Position numbers and translations under genes: made by a program
The notes under the pieces: model-generated
The model's input: the letters and a program-made list of their open reading frames with translations, nothing else
What the model was told of the DNA's origin: nothing
The model's database searches: none
Origin: Pseudo-nitzschia pungens
Taxonomy: Eukaryota > Bacillariophyta > Bacillariophyceae > Bacillariales > Bacillariaceae
Length of the DNA: 64,000 bases
Direction: 5' to 3'
Assembly: GCA_037355855.1 (NCBI GenBank)
Contig: CM074759.1
Location: 1,612,001-1,676,000 of the forward strand
Shown here: piece by piece, positions 23,313 through 34,375 of the stretch
Layout: the number at the start of each line of letters is the position of its first letter
How positions within the stretch are numbered: the stretch's first letter is position 1

Positions 23313-24208
23313 ATGTTATCTTCAGCATCCAGAGTCACTTCGAGAGTTCTTAGAACTCGACGAGCACCCCAACTTTTAGGGGCAAACCTCGTTAACAAGA
23401 GAAACTACCACGAAAATATTGTGGAACATTACGAAAATCCAAGAAACGTCGGCTCCATGGACAAGAACGAAGCATCGGTTGGAACGGTACGTTTCATCTT
23501 TTAACTTTCATTTCGTTGCGGAACGCTTTGCTTGGTGAGGTCGTGTTGCCTTGCCTATGAAGGGAGAAATAACAAGAATGAATCGGATGAGTTGGTCAAA
23601 GGTTGCAAGCTACTGGAGTTGCATGGGGAAACAGGAACCATACGAGTAGAACTTTCGTTTGTACTGTCACCAGCAGTCTAAGCCTTTTCTAAACACTCCG
23701 AAAATGAGTTTAAAATCGGAGCTTTTGCTGGACGTCGCAATCTTCGGAACAGAATTTTGTGCCATGATCAAGAGCTACAACCACTGGAGAAGTCGTAAAA
23801 ACATGAAAGTCGTGGCAAATGCGTATCTGTCCTTTCTATCCAAAAACTTACTCACTTTTCTGGTTGGTCTCTCGATTCCTTGATAACCTGGATTTTCTTC
23901 CCGCTACACCACAGGGTCTGGTTGGAGCCCCAGCTTGTGGAGATGTAATGAAATTGCAAATCCGAGTCGACGACGATGGTAACATTATCGAATCTAAATT
24001 CAAGACCTTTGGCTGCGGATCGGCTATCGCTGCGTCCTCTGTAGCGACCGAATGGGTCAAGGGAAAGAGTGTAGACGAAGCTCTCGCGGTCAAGAACTCT
24101 GACATTGCCGCTCACTTGAAGCTTCCGCCCGTCAAACTCCACTGTTCGATGCTTGCAGAAGATGCCATCAAGGCTGCCGTAAAGGATTGGAAGACCAAGC
24201 AAGAATGA
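23313..24208 (+). CDS. ISCU: Mitochondrial iron-sulfur cluster assembly scaffold
   Basis: Two exons, 23313-23486 and 23915-24208, phase 0, giving 155 residues; the intron is 428 bp. It is the scaffold on which NFS1 and frataxin build [2Fe-2S] clusters before transfer by HSC20/HSP70. All cluster-binding residues are visible: GAPACGDVMKLQI with the first Cys and Asp, FKTFGCGSAIAASS with the second Cys, and LPPVKLHCSMLAEDAI with the third Cys. LPPVK is the Hsp70 recognition motif. The N-terminus is rich in Arg, Ser and Ala without acidic residues (MLSSASRVTSRVLRTRRAP), a mitochondrial presequence ending before NYHENIVEHYENPRNVG. The exon 1 end (SVGT) and exon 2 start (GLVGAPACG) reproduce the family sequence exactly. 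Confidence 0.97.
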
Positions 24209-24889
24209 GAAGAAGGCGGCTGCCGCATGATCGGAAACATTGCTGTTATAAATTATAATGGTATGGGTAGCTTTCAACGAAAGAATCGTTTTTCAATCCA
24301 ACAGTGTTTGTCCAGCCCGAATCTGTGGTGAGTTGACTGATTTGTTTGGAAATGATGAAGCAACCCTGATAACCCGAAAAGTTACACAAAATACAAATTT
24401 ACAATCGTTATGCAAATCGTGCGGCATTGAAACTTTCGGGGAAGGCTGTGGTCGATTTTTCAATTGATTCGTATGTTCGGACGATCACATTGAGGCTTGT
24501 AGCTACTTCGATGGGTTTTTCTCTCTATTAGCGGTAGTATCCATGACATAGTAAACACAGTTTTATTTCGAATGTCTACCAAAGTTTGACAAAAAAGTGG
24601 CAATTCTGCCGGTGGCTCCAACTTAGACGCAGCTCTATTTTGTACGGAACGAAGGACATATGCCGGGTTGACAAATCAATACAACTTCATGTTTTCTGTT
24701 CTCCAAATCGGCTTGAAAATAATATCAATATTGATTTTTTTATGTTCTAACTTTATCTTTTAGAATGGTTGGTTGTCTACCAACAGAAGAAATTTAATAT
24801 AAAGCATGTTGCGACAGTTGTCAGGATCTTCGACAGGGGATTTGTCTCTTTGTGATGCATCGTATGAAACCATCGTTGATTCAAAGATC
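24209..24889. other. Convergent 3' spacer ISCU / MAD2
   Basis: About 680 bp between the two stop codons. AT-rich (repeated AATATTGATT near 24718-24740); no gene seen. Confidence 0.55.
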
Positions 24890-25884
24890 CTAAAGTTCCC
24901 ATTCTTCGGCTTCTCGGTAAGCCACCATCGAATCCACTTTGTGTACCTGATTTCCGCAGAAACAAAGTGAAAATAGAAACAACCGAGTGTTAATATCAGT
25001 ACAATACAATTACTCCATATTAGCTTCGGTCAAATTCAAGTAGACCTTTTCATCACAAACTATCGAATTCGACAACAAAACGTACCGATGTTGTAAAACT
25101 GCGCAGCTTGACTTCCTGGCTGTTCATGATGTAGCACGGATCGGAGTCTTCCCATTTAGATGGAACGGCGGCATCTTTCTTCGTGTACACAAGAAGATCG
25201 AACGAGCACGGCTCGTTAAGGAGTGGCAAAAATGTAACACTGGCTGTGATCTGTCGAATGATGGCCTGGATTTCCCCGTGGATTTCTTTCAGCGTCTTGC
25301 TGTTTTTCTTTCCCATGCTGCTACTCTTTACATTCGGGGTAGGTGCACGGTTCTCGTCACCGCCAACACCGTTATCCTCCAAGGCAACGTTGAACTGCCA
25401 ACGCTCCAGTGTCTCTCCCGAATCTACCCCACTCACGACGACTACGAGTCGCTGGACATCGCCGTTCAATAGCCAGGAATCCACCTGTGCCATGACCTGA
25501 CCCAGGTATTTCAGCAAGCCATCGTCGGTAGTTGTAAGAACGGTGAGACCATATTTGGATTCGCGCTTGAAATTTTCCGGTTGATAAATTCCTAAGAAGC
25601 GATCGATTACCGGGGAGGATGATACGTAAGAAAGACAAAATTCGATCCGTGTGGAAAAACGATTGAGAAATATTGTCCCGGAACGCAACATTAGTTGGAT
25701 CCTTGCCGTTCCTCTGACCTGACATTGAATCCATCGAATAGGAAAACTAAAGGTAGATCCCCACACCAGTTGAGCACTTACCACGTTGATAAAGGATGGA
25801 ATTGATGGCAGTGAAGAAGAACTCGGAAACAATATCAACACTCCCCTTCAGGGTGATCTCAGTTTGCGTATCCGTGCTTGACAT
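24890..25884 (-). CDS. MAD2: Spindle assembly checkpoint protein MAD2 (HORMA domain)
   Basis: Three exons on the minus strand: 25884-25782, 25591-25086 and 24946-24890 (phases 1 and 0), giving 221 residues. MAD2 monitors kinetochore attachment and, with CDC20 and BUBR1, inhibits the anaphase-promoting complex. The HORMA fold is continuous: ITLKGSVDIVSEFFFTAINS, then ILYQRGIYQPENF, KYGLTVLTTTDDGLLKYL, VQRLVVVVSGVDSGETLERW, IIRQITASVTFLPLL, CSFDLLVYT, and VKLRSFTTSVHKVDSMVAYR. The last exon encodes 18 residues of the safety-belt C-terminus and is easy to miss; without it the frame runs into intron sequence. A Gly/Asn/Ser-rich insertion of about 15 residues sits before KTLKEIHGEI compared with animal MAD2. 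It diverges from the core-2-like gene. Confidence 0.95.
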
Positions 25885-26585
25885 GACTATTGTTGCTGTT
25901 ATTGATGTTCAAAGGAATTTGAATTTGAAAGGAAAGGAAAGGAAAGGGAATGGAATCGCTTACCCAACGGCGTCTAGAGAAAGGATTGGGGTTGACGATG
26001 ATCCTATGAAGAGCTATGTGGGAATAGGATTTATCTCGGGAAGTGGTTTCTGCCGTAAGCAATTTGACAATTCCATCAACAACCAAACACCGGCCAGCTC
26101 GTTTCTGAATTTGAATTCGCCATCCATTAACGGGATTGGATAAATCGTTGAATCCCGGTTGGATCTTTGACTCGATTTTGATTGGTGGAGATTCGACGTA
26201 TTGGCGAAGCTCAATTGATTCATTCGACCAAAATCCATGAAGAACGCTCCGAACGCCTTCCTTTCTCTTCTTCAAGCCACGAGGAGGACGCGGCAGCTGC
26301 AGCTGCTGAATCTAGGACATCATTGGGCTTTGCCTCGACACCGTGCTTGCGTTGATTGATAAGAGCGAAGGAAGAGAAAAGTGGCTTCAAAACCCCCCAA
26401 TTCCAATTCCGATCTCCAATAGAAAAAGCGATACAATTGCAAGCAATAAACCTTACCACCGTGCGGTCTTACACCGGCAATTGATCCATCCGTGCACGGC
26501 AAGCTACACAGCACGAAACAGCAATCGGTGCATTCGGTACTTATTACACCATAGCAACCAACTTAAGGAATACTTTGAATCAGTC
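25885..26585. promoter_or_regulatory. Divergent promoter region MAD2 / QCR2-like
   Basis: 701 bp between start codons. AT-rich, with GGAAAGGAAAGGAAAGGG near 25930; no other motif recognised. The role is inferred from position. Confidence 0.45.
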
Positions 26586-28062
26586 ATGATGAATGTCGCA
26601 ACTAGAGGAGTTCTCCGGGCAGTATCCAAGAAGGGAACTGCCGTTGGGCGGCAAGGAAAATTGTTTTCGACTCTCGTGGATGCGACAGAAGAATATCCTG
26701 GGTGAGTGCGTTTGGTTTGACTGTGTTAGGCTGTGGCTTAATCTTGTTTGACTATCGATCCTCGAAGAGGACGAAACTTTCTTGTTTCGTTTTTGCTAAC
26801 GTACACGTACCATATGGCGCACTGTGCATTCGCTCTATGCATCTTCGGTCACTGTAATCAATAGCCTCCCACTGCTGAGCCCAGAACCTGGGAAAGCGAG
26901 CAATGCATCGGTCAGCACTCTTCCCAGTGGTTTGGTGGTAGTCACGGAAGATGCGTGTACCACATCCACTGTTACGATGACTTACCCTAATGGAGGCTCT
27001 TCCTCCGAGAGCCTCGAAGAACAGGGCGCAGCTCTCATTAACAAATGCCTGGCCTTTAACAGTGGGTCGGGATTGTCGACGATCCTCATCAACCGCACCA
27101 TCGAAAACGAGGGCGCGATTCCATTTGCCAAGGCGGATCGAACCAGCGCCACGCTTGGGTACACCGTGGAACCCGATAATGCTCTCGGCCTCGTTCCCCT
27201 CTTGGCCCTCGATTGCACCTTTGAGAAGTGGGACGTCCGCGACGCCAAGAAGCTTGCGAAGTATCAAATCGATGAAGCGAACAAAAGCTTGGAAGTCGTT
27301 CTCACCGAACAAATCTATGCTGCCGCATACGGAGCAACCTCGGCCATGGGACGCCCCTTTTATAGCGCCGTTGCCTCCCCCGCAGACGTTGCGTCCTTCC
27401 GAAGCAGGGGATACGGAATCAATGGTGCTATTCTCACCGCAACCGGAATCAAGGATCACGCTGCCTTTTGCACAGAAGTCGATTCGCTGTTGGCGGAGGC
27501 TCCTAAATCAGCACCTAGTGCCTCGGTGGATTCCGTTATCATTGGTGGAGAATCAAGATTGTCGTCCCCATCGATGGGTTATGCGCATGTTGCCCTCGCC
27601 TTTGAGGCTAAGGCCGATGCTCCCGTGAGAAATATCTTGAAACATTGCTTTGGCCTGACAGGAAAAGAAGCCGGGGTGAGCTCCTTTGAAACGGGGGGAA
27701 TGGTTGGTGTGTACGCAAGTGCACCTTCGGAAGGCGTGGGTGCCCTCGACACCGCGATTACCGATACCTTGACCGCAAGCTTGACACCCGAGGTGATTGC
27801 CAAAGCCAAAGTTCTGGCCAAGGCCGAAGCCACGTTTGATTTGGACTGCGGAAGTGTCGGTCTAGCTGCGGCCATGACGTCAGCCGTTATGGAGAGCGGT
27901 AGCTTTTCGAATGCGAGTGCCACCGCCGGTGCGTACGACTCTGTTTCGGAAAGTGATGTGGCATCGGCTGCTTCTGCCATGCTGAAATCTAACCCGGCTC
28001 TGGCAGCTGTTGGTGATATCGGCGTGGTTCCATACCAAGGAACCTTCGCTTCGAGATTTTAA
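26586..28062 (+). CDS. Complex III core protein 2-like M16 family protein (non-catalytic)
   Basis: Two exons, 26586-26701 and 26865-28062, phase 2, giving 437 residues; the intron is 163 bp. The N-terminus (MMNVATRGVLRAVSKKGTAV) is a mitochondrial-type presequence. The body has the M16/insulinase-fold arrangement: SVSTLPSGLVVVTED, SSESLEEQGAALINKCLAF in place of the zinc helix, LTEQIYAAAYGATSAMGRPF, and a second half with ETGGMVGVYASAPSEG. There is no HxxEH or HxxDH zinc motif, so it is not a peptidase. The size, the AAAYGATSAMGRP segment and the low-complexity Ala/Ser composition fit the ubiquinol-cytochrome c reductase core 2 subunit better than MPP alpha, but the two are related and MPP alpha is not fully excluded. 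Confidence 0.78.
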
Positions 28063-28950
28063 GACGGTGAATATAGTGGAAGACACTACACGTAACATAA
28101 ATTGTGACAGGCAAAAACCTATCGGTAACAGCAATTTTATGTTATGTTGCCGTCACAAAAATAGATCTAATCGATCCGGTTAGAAATCGAACGAGTATTG
28201 TAAAGTGGTGAACAATTATTTACCAATGTTTTCGTCTGTGTTGTTGGCGCGTCTCCAATCTACTCCAGATTGATTGATGAAGAAGAAATAATTAACATTA
28301 GAAGAAGTATTAAGTTCCAATGTTTTGTTGGTGAGAATTTTGCTGAAAAAATATAAATCAGAGAGCCTGTCCATCTTCGATTGCCCTAAATGTGATACGT
28401 ATATAGAGAGAGAAGAAAGAAGAAATTTGTCAATTGCAATGAGGATACTAGAGATCCCATTGCATCCTTGCTGGTGTGTGGACCAAAACAATAACAGCGG
28501 ACTATTTTTTCCCGACTGCTAATACAATGATGACAAATTTTGCAGAACCATTGTTTGATTTCACAGAAAGAATATTGATTGCTGTACTCTTATCTTACTG
28601 AAAAAATGACTGCAACTCCAAGCCTGGGACCTTGAATTTGCAGGAGACAAGGGAGGGGGAAGAGTATTCTAAAAAATTTCACGTCATCATACCCTTGATA
28701 AGTATGATGGATATCCACAAATTATTTGGCATGCGATCCTTGATTTATCGTCCATCGTCCATTGATTTCCTTCCAAACACATCAACGAAACACTGATTGT
28801 CTTACATTCGATTCGGTTTTGCCTATTGCCTTCCGACACACGACACGCCGAACAAAACACGAAACAACAAGTGTAGATCCGAAGAGTACAGAGTCGTTGG
28901 TCCAATTTCACTTAGTACGCATAAGTCGGGGCGCTGGTGAAAAGTGAAAA
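28063..28950. other. Intergenic spacer before ELP1
   Basis: About 890 bp, AT-rich; no gene seen. The ELP1 promoter must lie here. Spacer words such as GTAAGGTTAC are absent. Confidence 0.55.
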
Positions 28951-31900
28951 ATGAAAAACCTCGTTCTGTTGGGAGAAATCAGGCGGAAATTGAACTCGAC
29001 CTCTTCTGTTTCGGAATCGGGTGATATTGTGAGTCTCTGCGAAGTTTCGCCTCAGAATTTCGAATCAGAGACTTCGACAGTCGTTTTGACCGAGAATGGA
29101 ATAGTCACAAGGGTTACGGAGGATGGAGATGTGTTGTGGACATGCAATCTTGAAGAAGTTGAGGATGTTGGTGGTGGATGGTTTGATGTATCCTTCATTG
29201 ATCCGGAACTGGTTTGCTTGTCCAAACGCGGTGCTATTGTGACGGTGGATCCTACAACAGGGACAGCGGAACTAGTAGGAGTCTTTGATCAGGGATTGGA
29301 AGCCGCAGCTTGGAGTCCTGATAAAGAAATCCTTCTCATGGTGACTTCTATCGAAGATGACGACGATGAAGATGGTGGTGAAAGCAACGATCCTGAAATC
29401 AATTCCCACCTCATGACAATGAATGCTAGTTTTGAAGTTCTCGCTGAAGTCAGGATACCAAACTATGTGCCCTCTTCCACATCATCAGACTCCAGCATAT
29501 CGGTGGCATGGAGGCCCGACGGTAGCTTATGTGCAGTAAGCAGTGTTGACGCCGAAGATTCAATGCGAAATGTTCGAATTTACAAGCGTGAGACATTAGA
29601 AGTTCATGCAATCGGACGTGCGGAAGATGCAAGTGGTGCACTCGTCAAAAATCTACAAAACACTAGCATCGCTTGGGCTAGTACGGGTTGCTCTCAGCTT
29701 TTAGCATCTGTACAAAGAAAAGGGAAAAAAACCCAACAAGTTGTCTTTTTTGAACCTAATGGACTTCGGCACAGAGAGTTTGTCCTTCGTGAACAAGCGT
29801 CTACAGTTGTTTCTACATTGGATTGGAACGCAACATCCGACATTCTCGCTGTAAGTCTTCGAGAGGAAGACGGTTCTGACAAGATCCAGCTATGGCATCG
29901 ATGCAACTACCACTGGTATCTAAAACAGGAGCTAAGGTTTCGAGATCGTAGAATACAGAGAATGAAGTTCAGTAAGGAAAACCCAAACGAACTCCTAGTG
30001 ATACTGTGCGGTTTAGAATGGAGGATGTACGAAGTCAGATGGGATCCAAGCTCTGTGCTTTCTTTCCAAGAAAAGAGCTTGGCATTTGTGGTTGATGGTT
30101 CTTCTCTGAATTTAACTGCTTTCCAGAAAGCTCTCATCCCACCTCCCATGTTTGCAAACAGCTGCGGGATGGAATTTCCAATCAACAGCATGACTTTTTG
30201 TAAGGCTAATCAGCATCTTGGTTCCACATTGGTGCAAATGTCGAATGGTGAACTTATACTTCTACAGCACACAAAAGGAACAGCGTCATCTTACAGTCAA
30301 ATGAAAGTGCTTTGGGGTGACAAGAATGAAATTGATGAATTGTCTCTTCGTTCGCTTCTCATTGTCGGGGCGGAAGAAGACAAGCTGCATGTCGTTGCCT
30401 TTCAGAGTGGTGCATGTAATACGAGAAAGGACAAAATCGTAGAAATTACCATAAGCAACATCAACACCGAAGAACCTCGGTCGGATGTCATCGGTAGTCA
30501 GGTCCTGGAAGGTCGAGTGCAGCGTGCAGTTCAATGGTCAGACGCAGTCGATGGGTGCATCATTCAGCTTTTTGATGGGTCTCTTTTCGAGTATGAGCGA
30601 TCAAGACCTACGAGGGTGATGGCATCGGAGATAGAGCCGATGTTGGAGTTGTGTCCCTGGATAAGTGCAATCAAAGACGTTACTCCTTACAGTGGCCCTT
30701 CTCATTCCGACTACAACAGGTCAAGATTTGTCTTCGGTTTGTCCTCCAAATCTCGACTATACTTTAATGATGTGATGCTTGCAGATTCTGCGTCATCTTT
30801 TTTCTTGTCACTGAACCACGAGTTCTTGTGTTACGTAACAACCGGATCTAGATGCCAATCGCGGTTTTTGCCTTTGAAAGAAGTTCATGCCTTCGACATG
30901 TTAATGGGACCAGAGCAGCATTTTGTGCTAGAAGGCTACGAGCCCCGCAATGTGGAGCAAGGATCTCGAGTTGTTGCGATCTTGCCTCAACAACCGCAAA
31001 TGATTCTTCAAATGCCTCGGGGAAATCTTGAAAGTATTTATCCTCGAGCACTTGTTCTTCAATTTCTCATGGCGAGGATCACAGCTGGAGCATATGGCGA
31101 GGCTTTCCGAATGATGAGAAAACATAAGGTTGACTTGAATTTGATTGTAGACCTTCACCCGTCAGAATTTCTCGAGAGCGGCATTACGTCGTTTGTTAGA
31201 CAAGTGAACAATATCGATTACTTGAATTTGTTCATATCAACTCTACAGAATTACGATGTTACGCAGGCAAGATTTCCGGTTCCAACTTGGATTCAAAGCA
31301 AAACTGAAAAAAAGAATGTAGCTGAGCCGTTTGATTTTTCAACAAAAGTCAATAGCATTTGCAGGAAAGCTCGTTCTGTTATGATGGACATCGAAAAAAT
31401 GGGAGAGAAACCAAGTACATATTATCTATTGCCAGTTCTATCTACGTTTGCGAAAGAGAATCCACCAAAACTCGACGAGGCTTTAAGCCTGATCAAGGAC
31501 GATGCATTGAGACTCGTTTCAGTGAAGTCATCAACAAATCCTTTATTCTCAGAAAATGCTCAAAGCTCGATCAAATATCTTGCTTTTCTCGCCGAGTACG
31601 AGCTTCTTTTCGAAACTGCATTAGGCATGTACGAGTTTGACATAGCAAGAGCAGTTGCACGAAATTCTCAGATGGATCCAAAAGTGTACCTCCCACTACT
31701 TAAACGACTCAATACTCTTCCCGTGTTCTTTTCGCGGTACGAAGTGGACATGCGGTTGAAGAGATTCGACCTAGCTTTGAAAAATTTGTACGAGTCTCAT
31801 ACCAAGAAAGAAGTACTAGACTGCTTCCCTCAATTTCAAATTTCGGATGGAAATTCCTTCGAAGATTGTATGAAATTAATCAACGACAAGCAACTTCACA

Positions 31901-33129
31901 AGCTGGCGCTTGAATTATTCCGTTCGGATACTGATAAGACAAAAACGATTCTGATGGCACTTGGGAAAAGTCTCATGGAACAGAATCGTCCCTCGACCGC
32001 TCTTGCTGTCTACCTCTCGACAGAACCTCCAGACATTGATGGAGCAATGCTCGCTGCAAGAAGTGCTTGTGATTGGAGGTGTTACTTTTCTCTTCTCGAA
32101 TCCAGAAACGGTGAGGGATCTGGAGATCAAGAGGAGTTTAGAATCGAAAAGCGTAGACAGGCTGCAAGAGAGATTGCTGACGAAATCAAAGCTTCCACTT
32201 TTGCGTCACAATCTGTGCGACAGGCAAATGTGGACGCTTCTCGGTTGCTATTGGATTATGGGGATGACTTGATTGGAGCAATAGACTGCTTGGCAACTGC
32301 GCATTGTTGGTCTGAAGCTTATCGAGTTGCTACCCTTCACTCGAGACAAGATCTGATGAAGAAGTGCGTGGATGGTGCAATCGGCTTTGCCCATGCGTCT
32401 TTAGATCATTTCGCCGAACGAGTAGAAGACTTTGAGAAAACTAACTCGAAATACTTTGAGGTTCTTAAGCTGAGAAAGCAAAATGTGTATCTTCAAGGTC
32501 CCGAACCAGCAGGGTCAATCGGAGGAGAAACAGGAAGCCTTTTTTCATTGGCTTCCAATGCCTCAAACACGAGTTTACGAAGTACCGCAAGTACATCAAG
32601 TTCTTCTAGTATTGGTAGCAATGTGTCGAGTGTTATCAGTATCAAAACAGCCAATACGTTCTCGATGACGGGTGGCAAGGGTGCAGATCGCCATCGGTCT
32701 AAATTCAATAAAGGAAAGAAGGAAAAGAAAAGGGGTAAAAAGAAGAAACCAAGAAGGAAGCCGGGAAGCGAAGAAGAACTTCAAAGTTTGGTTGGCACCC
32801 TAAAGTTCTCTTGCCCCGATGCGGAGTACAGCACCACAATCACAGAAACAATCCAATTCCTCGTTGTCGTGCAACATTTCTCACTGGCGAAAGAACTTTT
32901 CGAGGCTTATAACTCGATGCGGGATTCTATTGCAAAGTCCAAATTAGAGAGGATCGAAAAGGCGGCAAAGGAGAAAAAAGAAGCCGAACAATTGACCCGA
33001 TCCCACGGCGTCGAACACGATTTGAACCATCTGCTTGTGGATCTTCCCGTGGAAAAGGAAGTTGATTCTTTGGTGTGTGCTGAACTCGCCGCAAATCTTT
33101 CCGATTTCTTTGATTTCCTACCGAACTAG
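28951..33129 (+). CDS. ELP1: Elongator complex subunit 1 (IKAP homologue)
   Basis: Single exon, 1392 residues, no intron needed. ELP1 is the scaffold of the Elongator complex, which makes the 5-carbonylmethyl modifications of wobble uridine in tRNA. The N-terminal half is a pair of WD40-type propellers (EAAAWSPDKEILLMVT, SVAWRPDGSLCAVSS, STLDWNATSDILAVS). The C-terminal half is an alpha-solenoid (QFLMARITAGAYGEAFRMMR, RKHKVDLNLIVD-type repeats, AREIADEIKASTFASQSV). Near residues 1245-1275 lies the basic tRNA-binding segment (KKEKKRGKKKKPRRK) directly followed by GSEEELQSLVGTL, as in yeast and human ELP1. The end (LSDFFDFLPN) is the dimerisation tail. It converges on the RimM gene, with 79 bp between stop codons. 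Confidence 0.95.
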   Translation: MKNLVLLGEIRRKLNSTSSVSESGDIVSLCEVSPQNFESETSTVVLTENGIVTRVTEDGDVLWTCNLEEVEDVGGGWFDVSFIDPELVCLSKRGAIVTVDPTTGTAELVGVFDQGLEAAAWSPDKEILLMVTSIEDDDDEDGGESNDPEINSHLMTMNASFEVLAEVRIPNYVPSSTSSDSSISVAWRPDGSLCAVSSVDAEDSMRNVRIYKRETLEVHAIGRAEDASGALVKNLQNTSIAWASTGCSQLLASVQRKGKKTQQVVFFEPNGLRHREFVLREQASTVVSTLDWNATSDILAVSLREEDGSDKIQLWHRCNYHWYLKQELRFRDRRIQRMKFSKENPNELLVILCGLEWRMYEVRWDPSSVLSFQEKSLAFVVDGSSLNLTAFQKALIPPPMFANSCGMEFPINSMTFCKANQHLGSTLVQMSNGELILLQHTKGTASSYSQMKVLWGDKNEIDELSLRSLLIVGAEEDKLHVVAFQSGACNTRKDKIVEITISNINTEEPRSDVIGSQVLEGRVQRAVQWSDAVDGCIIQLFDGSLFEYERSRPTRVMASEIEPMLELCPWISAIKDVTPYSGPSHSDYNRSRFVFGLSSKSRLYFNDVMLADSASSFFLSLNHEFLCYVTTGSRCQSRFLPLKEVHAFDMLMGPEQHFVLEGYEPRNVEQGSRVVAILPQQPQMILQMPRGNLESIYPRALVLQFLMARITAGAYGEAFRMMRKHKVDLNLIVDLHPSEFLESGITSFVRQVNNIDYLNLFISTLQNYDVTQARFPVPTWIQSKTEKKNVAEPFDFSTKVNSICRKARSVMMDIEKMGEKPSTYYLLPVLSTFAKENPPKLDEALSLIKDDALRLVSVKSSTNPLFSENAQSSIKYLAFLAEYELLFETALGMYEFDIARAVARNSQMDPKVYLPLLKRLNTLPVFFSRYEVDMRLKRFDLALKNLYESHTKKEVLDCFPQFQISDGNSFEDCMKLINDKQLHKLALELFRSDTDKTKTILMALGKSLMEQNRPSTALAVYLSTEPPDIDGAMLAARSACDWRCYFSLLESRNGEGSGDQEEFRIEKRRQAAREIADEIKASTFASQSVRQANVDASRLLLDYGDDLIGAIDCLATAHCWSEAYRVATLHSRQDLMKKCVDGAIGFAHASLDHFAERVEDFEKTNSKYFEVLKLRKQNVYLQGPEPAGSIGGETGSLFSLASNASNTSLRSTASTSSSSSIGSNVSSVISIKTANTFSMTGGKGADRHRSKFNKGKKEKKRGKKKKPRRKPGSEEELQSLVGTLKFSCPDAEYSTTITETIQFLVVVQHFSLAKELFEAYNSMRDSIAKSKLERIEKAAKEKKEAEQLTRSHGVEHDLNHLLVDLPVEKEVDSLVCAELAANLSDFFDFLPN

Positions 33130-33208
33130 AACAGTACGAAACGACTCTGAATCAACGCCTATACAGTGTAGAGTATGTTTGAGGGTTTTGAGTTGTCTGG
33201 TTCTATCA

Positions 33209-34375
33209 TTACTCCTTAGCAGGTGCAAGTAAGCCTTTTATCTTTACCTTCTCTTCTCTCACGTACGTTAGATCCAACAGTCCCTTGGGTGGATCAACGA
33301 GAATCATTTGGTTTTCCAAATCGATCTTGGGAACGATTTCGGGAACCAAGGGGATCAGCAGTAGATCTTGCGGAGATCCTGGTTTCTCTGCTTCGCCCGC
33401 GTTTCGGGCTACCCCGACTTCGATTTGGTCGTGAAGCAATCCGGGGATGGCACACATTTCTTCTGCCAAGACCACGCCCAAAATGGTTCCGACAAGGAAT
33501 TGTTCCCCGTCCTCCTCTCCTTCTATCGCTGTTCTATAGACTGACAATCCAATCAGCTCGGACAAAATAATTTCGTCGTCCTCTCGTTCCACGGTGTCTT
33601 GCTGGGTCGCGTAGTACAGCGTGGATCCCTTGAGCGTTTGGGACGCCGTTCGATTGTAAAAGCCCTGCAGCTGGATCAAAAATTGGTCGTCCCCGAGGAA
33701 CTTTCCGGCTGCCAGAGTTACCTTGCGCGGGGCCCGTTTTCGAGCGGGTTTCATGTGCAGGGGCATCCCGGCCCGGGTCAACCGTTCCGGAAAGTCGGTG
33801 CAACCCTGTACTTTGACCCACCCGTGCACCCCGTGGGGTCCAACGATGGAGCCGATCTCCACGAAACCAAAAGTAGTCGGATCGTACGGGTTGATGTCTT
33901 TGTTGTTGGGGAATTCTAGGGTCTTCAGACTGCCCTCGGGTGGCGGCGGTAGTGGATCGCGCTGTTGCTGCTGTTGTTTTTCCGTTTCGATGGACTTGAG
34001 CTTCTCTTCTGATTCTTTGATTAGAGCCTCGAATGGATCCAATTCGATTTTGTCCGCCTTGGAAAATTTGGCGTATTTGTTTTTCTTCTTCTTCCTTTCA
34101 CTTGTGGGTCGTTGTTCTTGTGTTTCGAGGGAGTCTACAGTAGCACCTCGTTTCTTTCGGGCATTGAAGACGGAAGTTTGGAGGAAACGAACCGACGACG
34201 ACGACGACGACAAATCATTGCCGCCATTCTGACCAAGGTAGGTAAAATCCAAAAATCTGTAATTATGACGACCTGAAACCAGACAATCCACTTGCCGTGG
34301 TATCAGCAGAGATGATGCAAGCAGAAACAAGCCGATTCTTATACACCTGTATCGTTCTCTATTTGGCTCAATCAT
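33209..34375 (-). CDS. rimM: Organellar ribosome maturation factor RimM
   Basis: Single exon, 388 residues. RimM assists late assembly of the small-subunit head around S19. The N-terminal RimM domain starts with FVEIGSIVGPHGVHGWVKV (family GxIxxxHGLxGEVKV) and continues through FLIQLQGFYNRTASQTLKGS. The PRC-barrel follows (ELIGLSVYRT, FLVGTILGVV, LLLIPLVPEIVPKIDLENQ, ILVDPPKGLLDL). The first 170 residues are extra: a hydrophobic segment (IRIGLFLLASSLLIP) consistent with a signal peptide, then a Ser run, a KKKKNK stretch and a Gln/Pro-rich linker. That points to organelle import, most likely plastid, but the cleavage motif is less clear than in the hemE or acetolactate synthase precursors. Confidence 0.93.
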   Translation of the reverse strand: MIEPNRERYRCIRIGLFLLASSLLIPRQVDCLVSGRHNYRFLDFTYLGQNGGNDLSSSSSSVRFLQTSVFNARKKRGATVDSLETQEQRPTSERKKKKNKYAKFSKADKIELDPFEALIKESEEKLKSIETEKQQQQQRDPLPPPPEGSLKTLEFPNNKDINPYDPTTFGFVEIGSIVGPHGVHGWVKVQGCTDFPERLTRAGMPLHMKPARKRAPRKVTLAAGKFLGDDQFLIQLQGFYNRTASQTLKGSTLYYATQQDTVEREDDEIILSELIGLSVYRTAIEGEEDGEQFLVGTILGVVLAEEMCAIPGLLHDQIEVGVARNAGEAEKPGSPQDLLLIPLVPEIVPKIDLENQMILVDPPKGLLDLTYVREEKVKIKGLLAPAKE

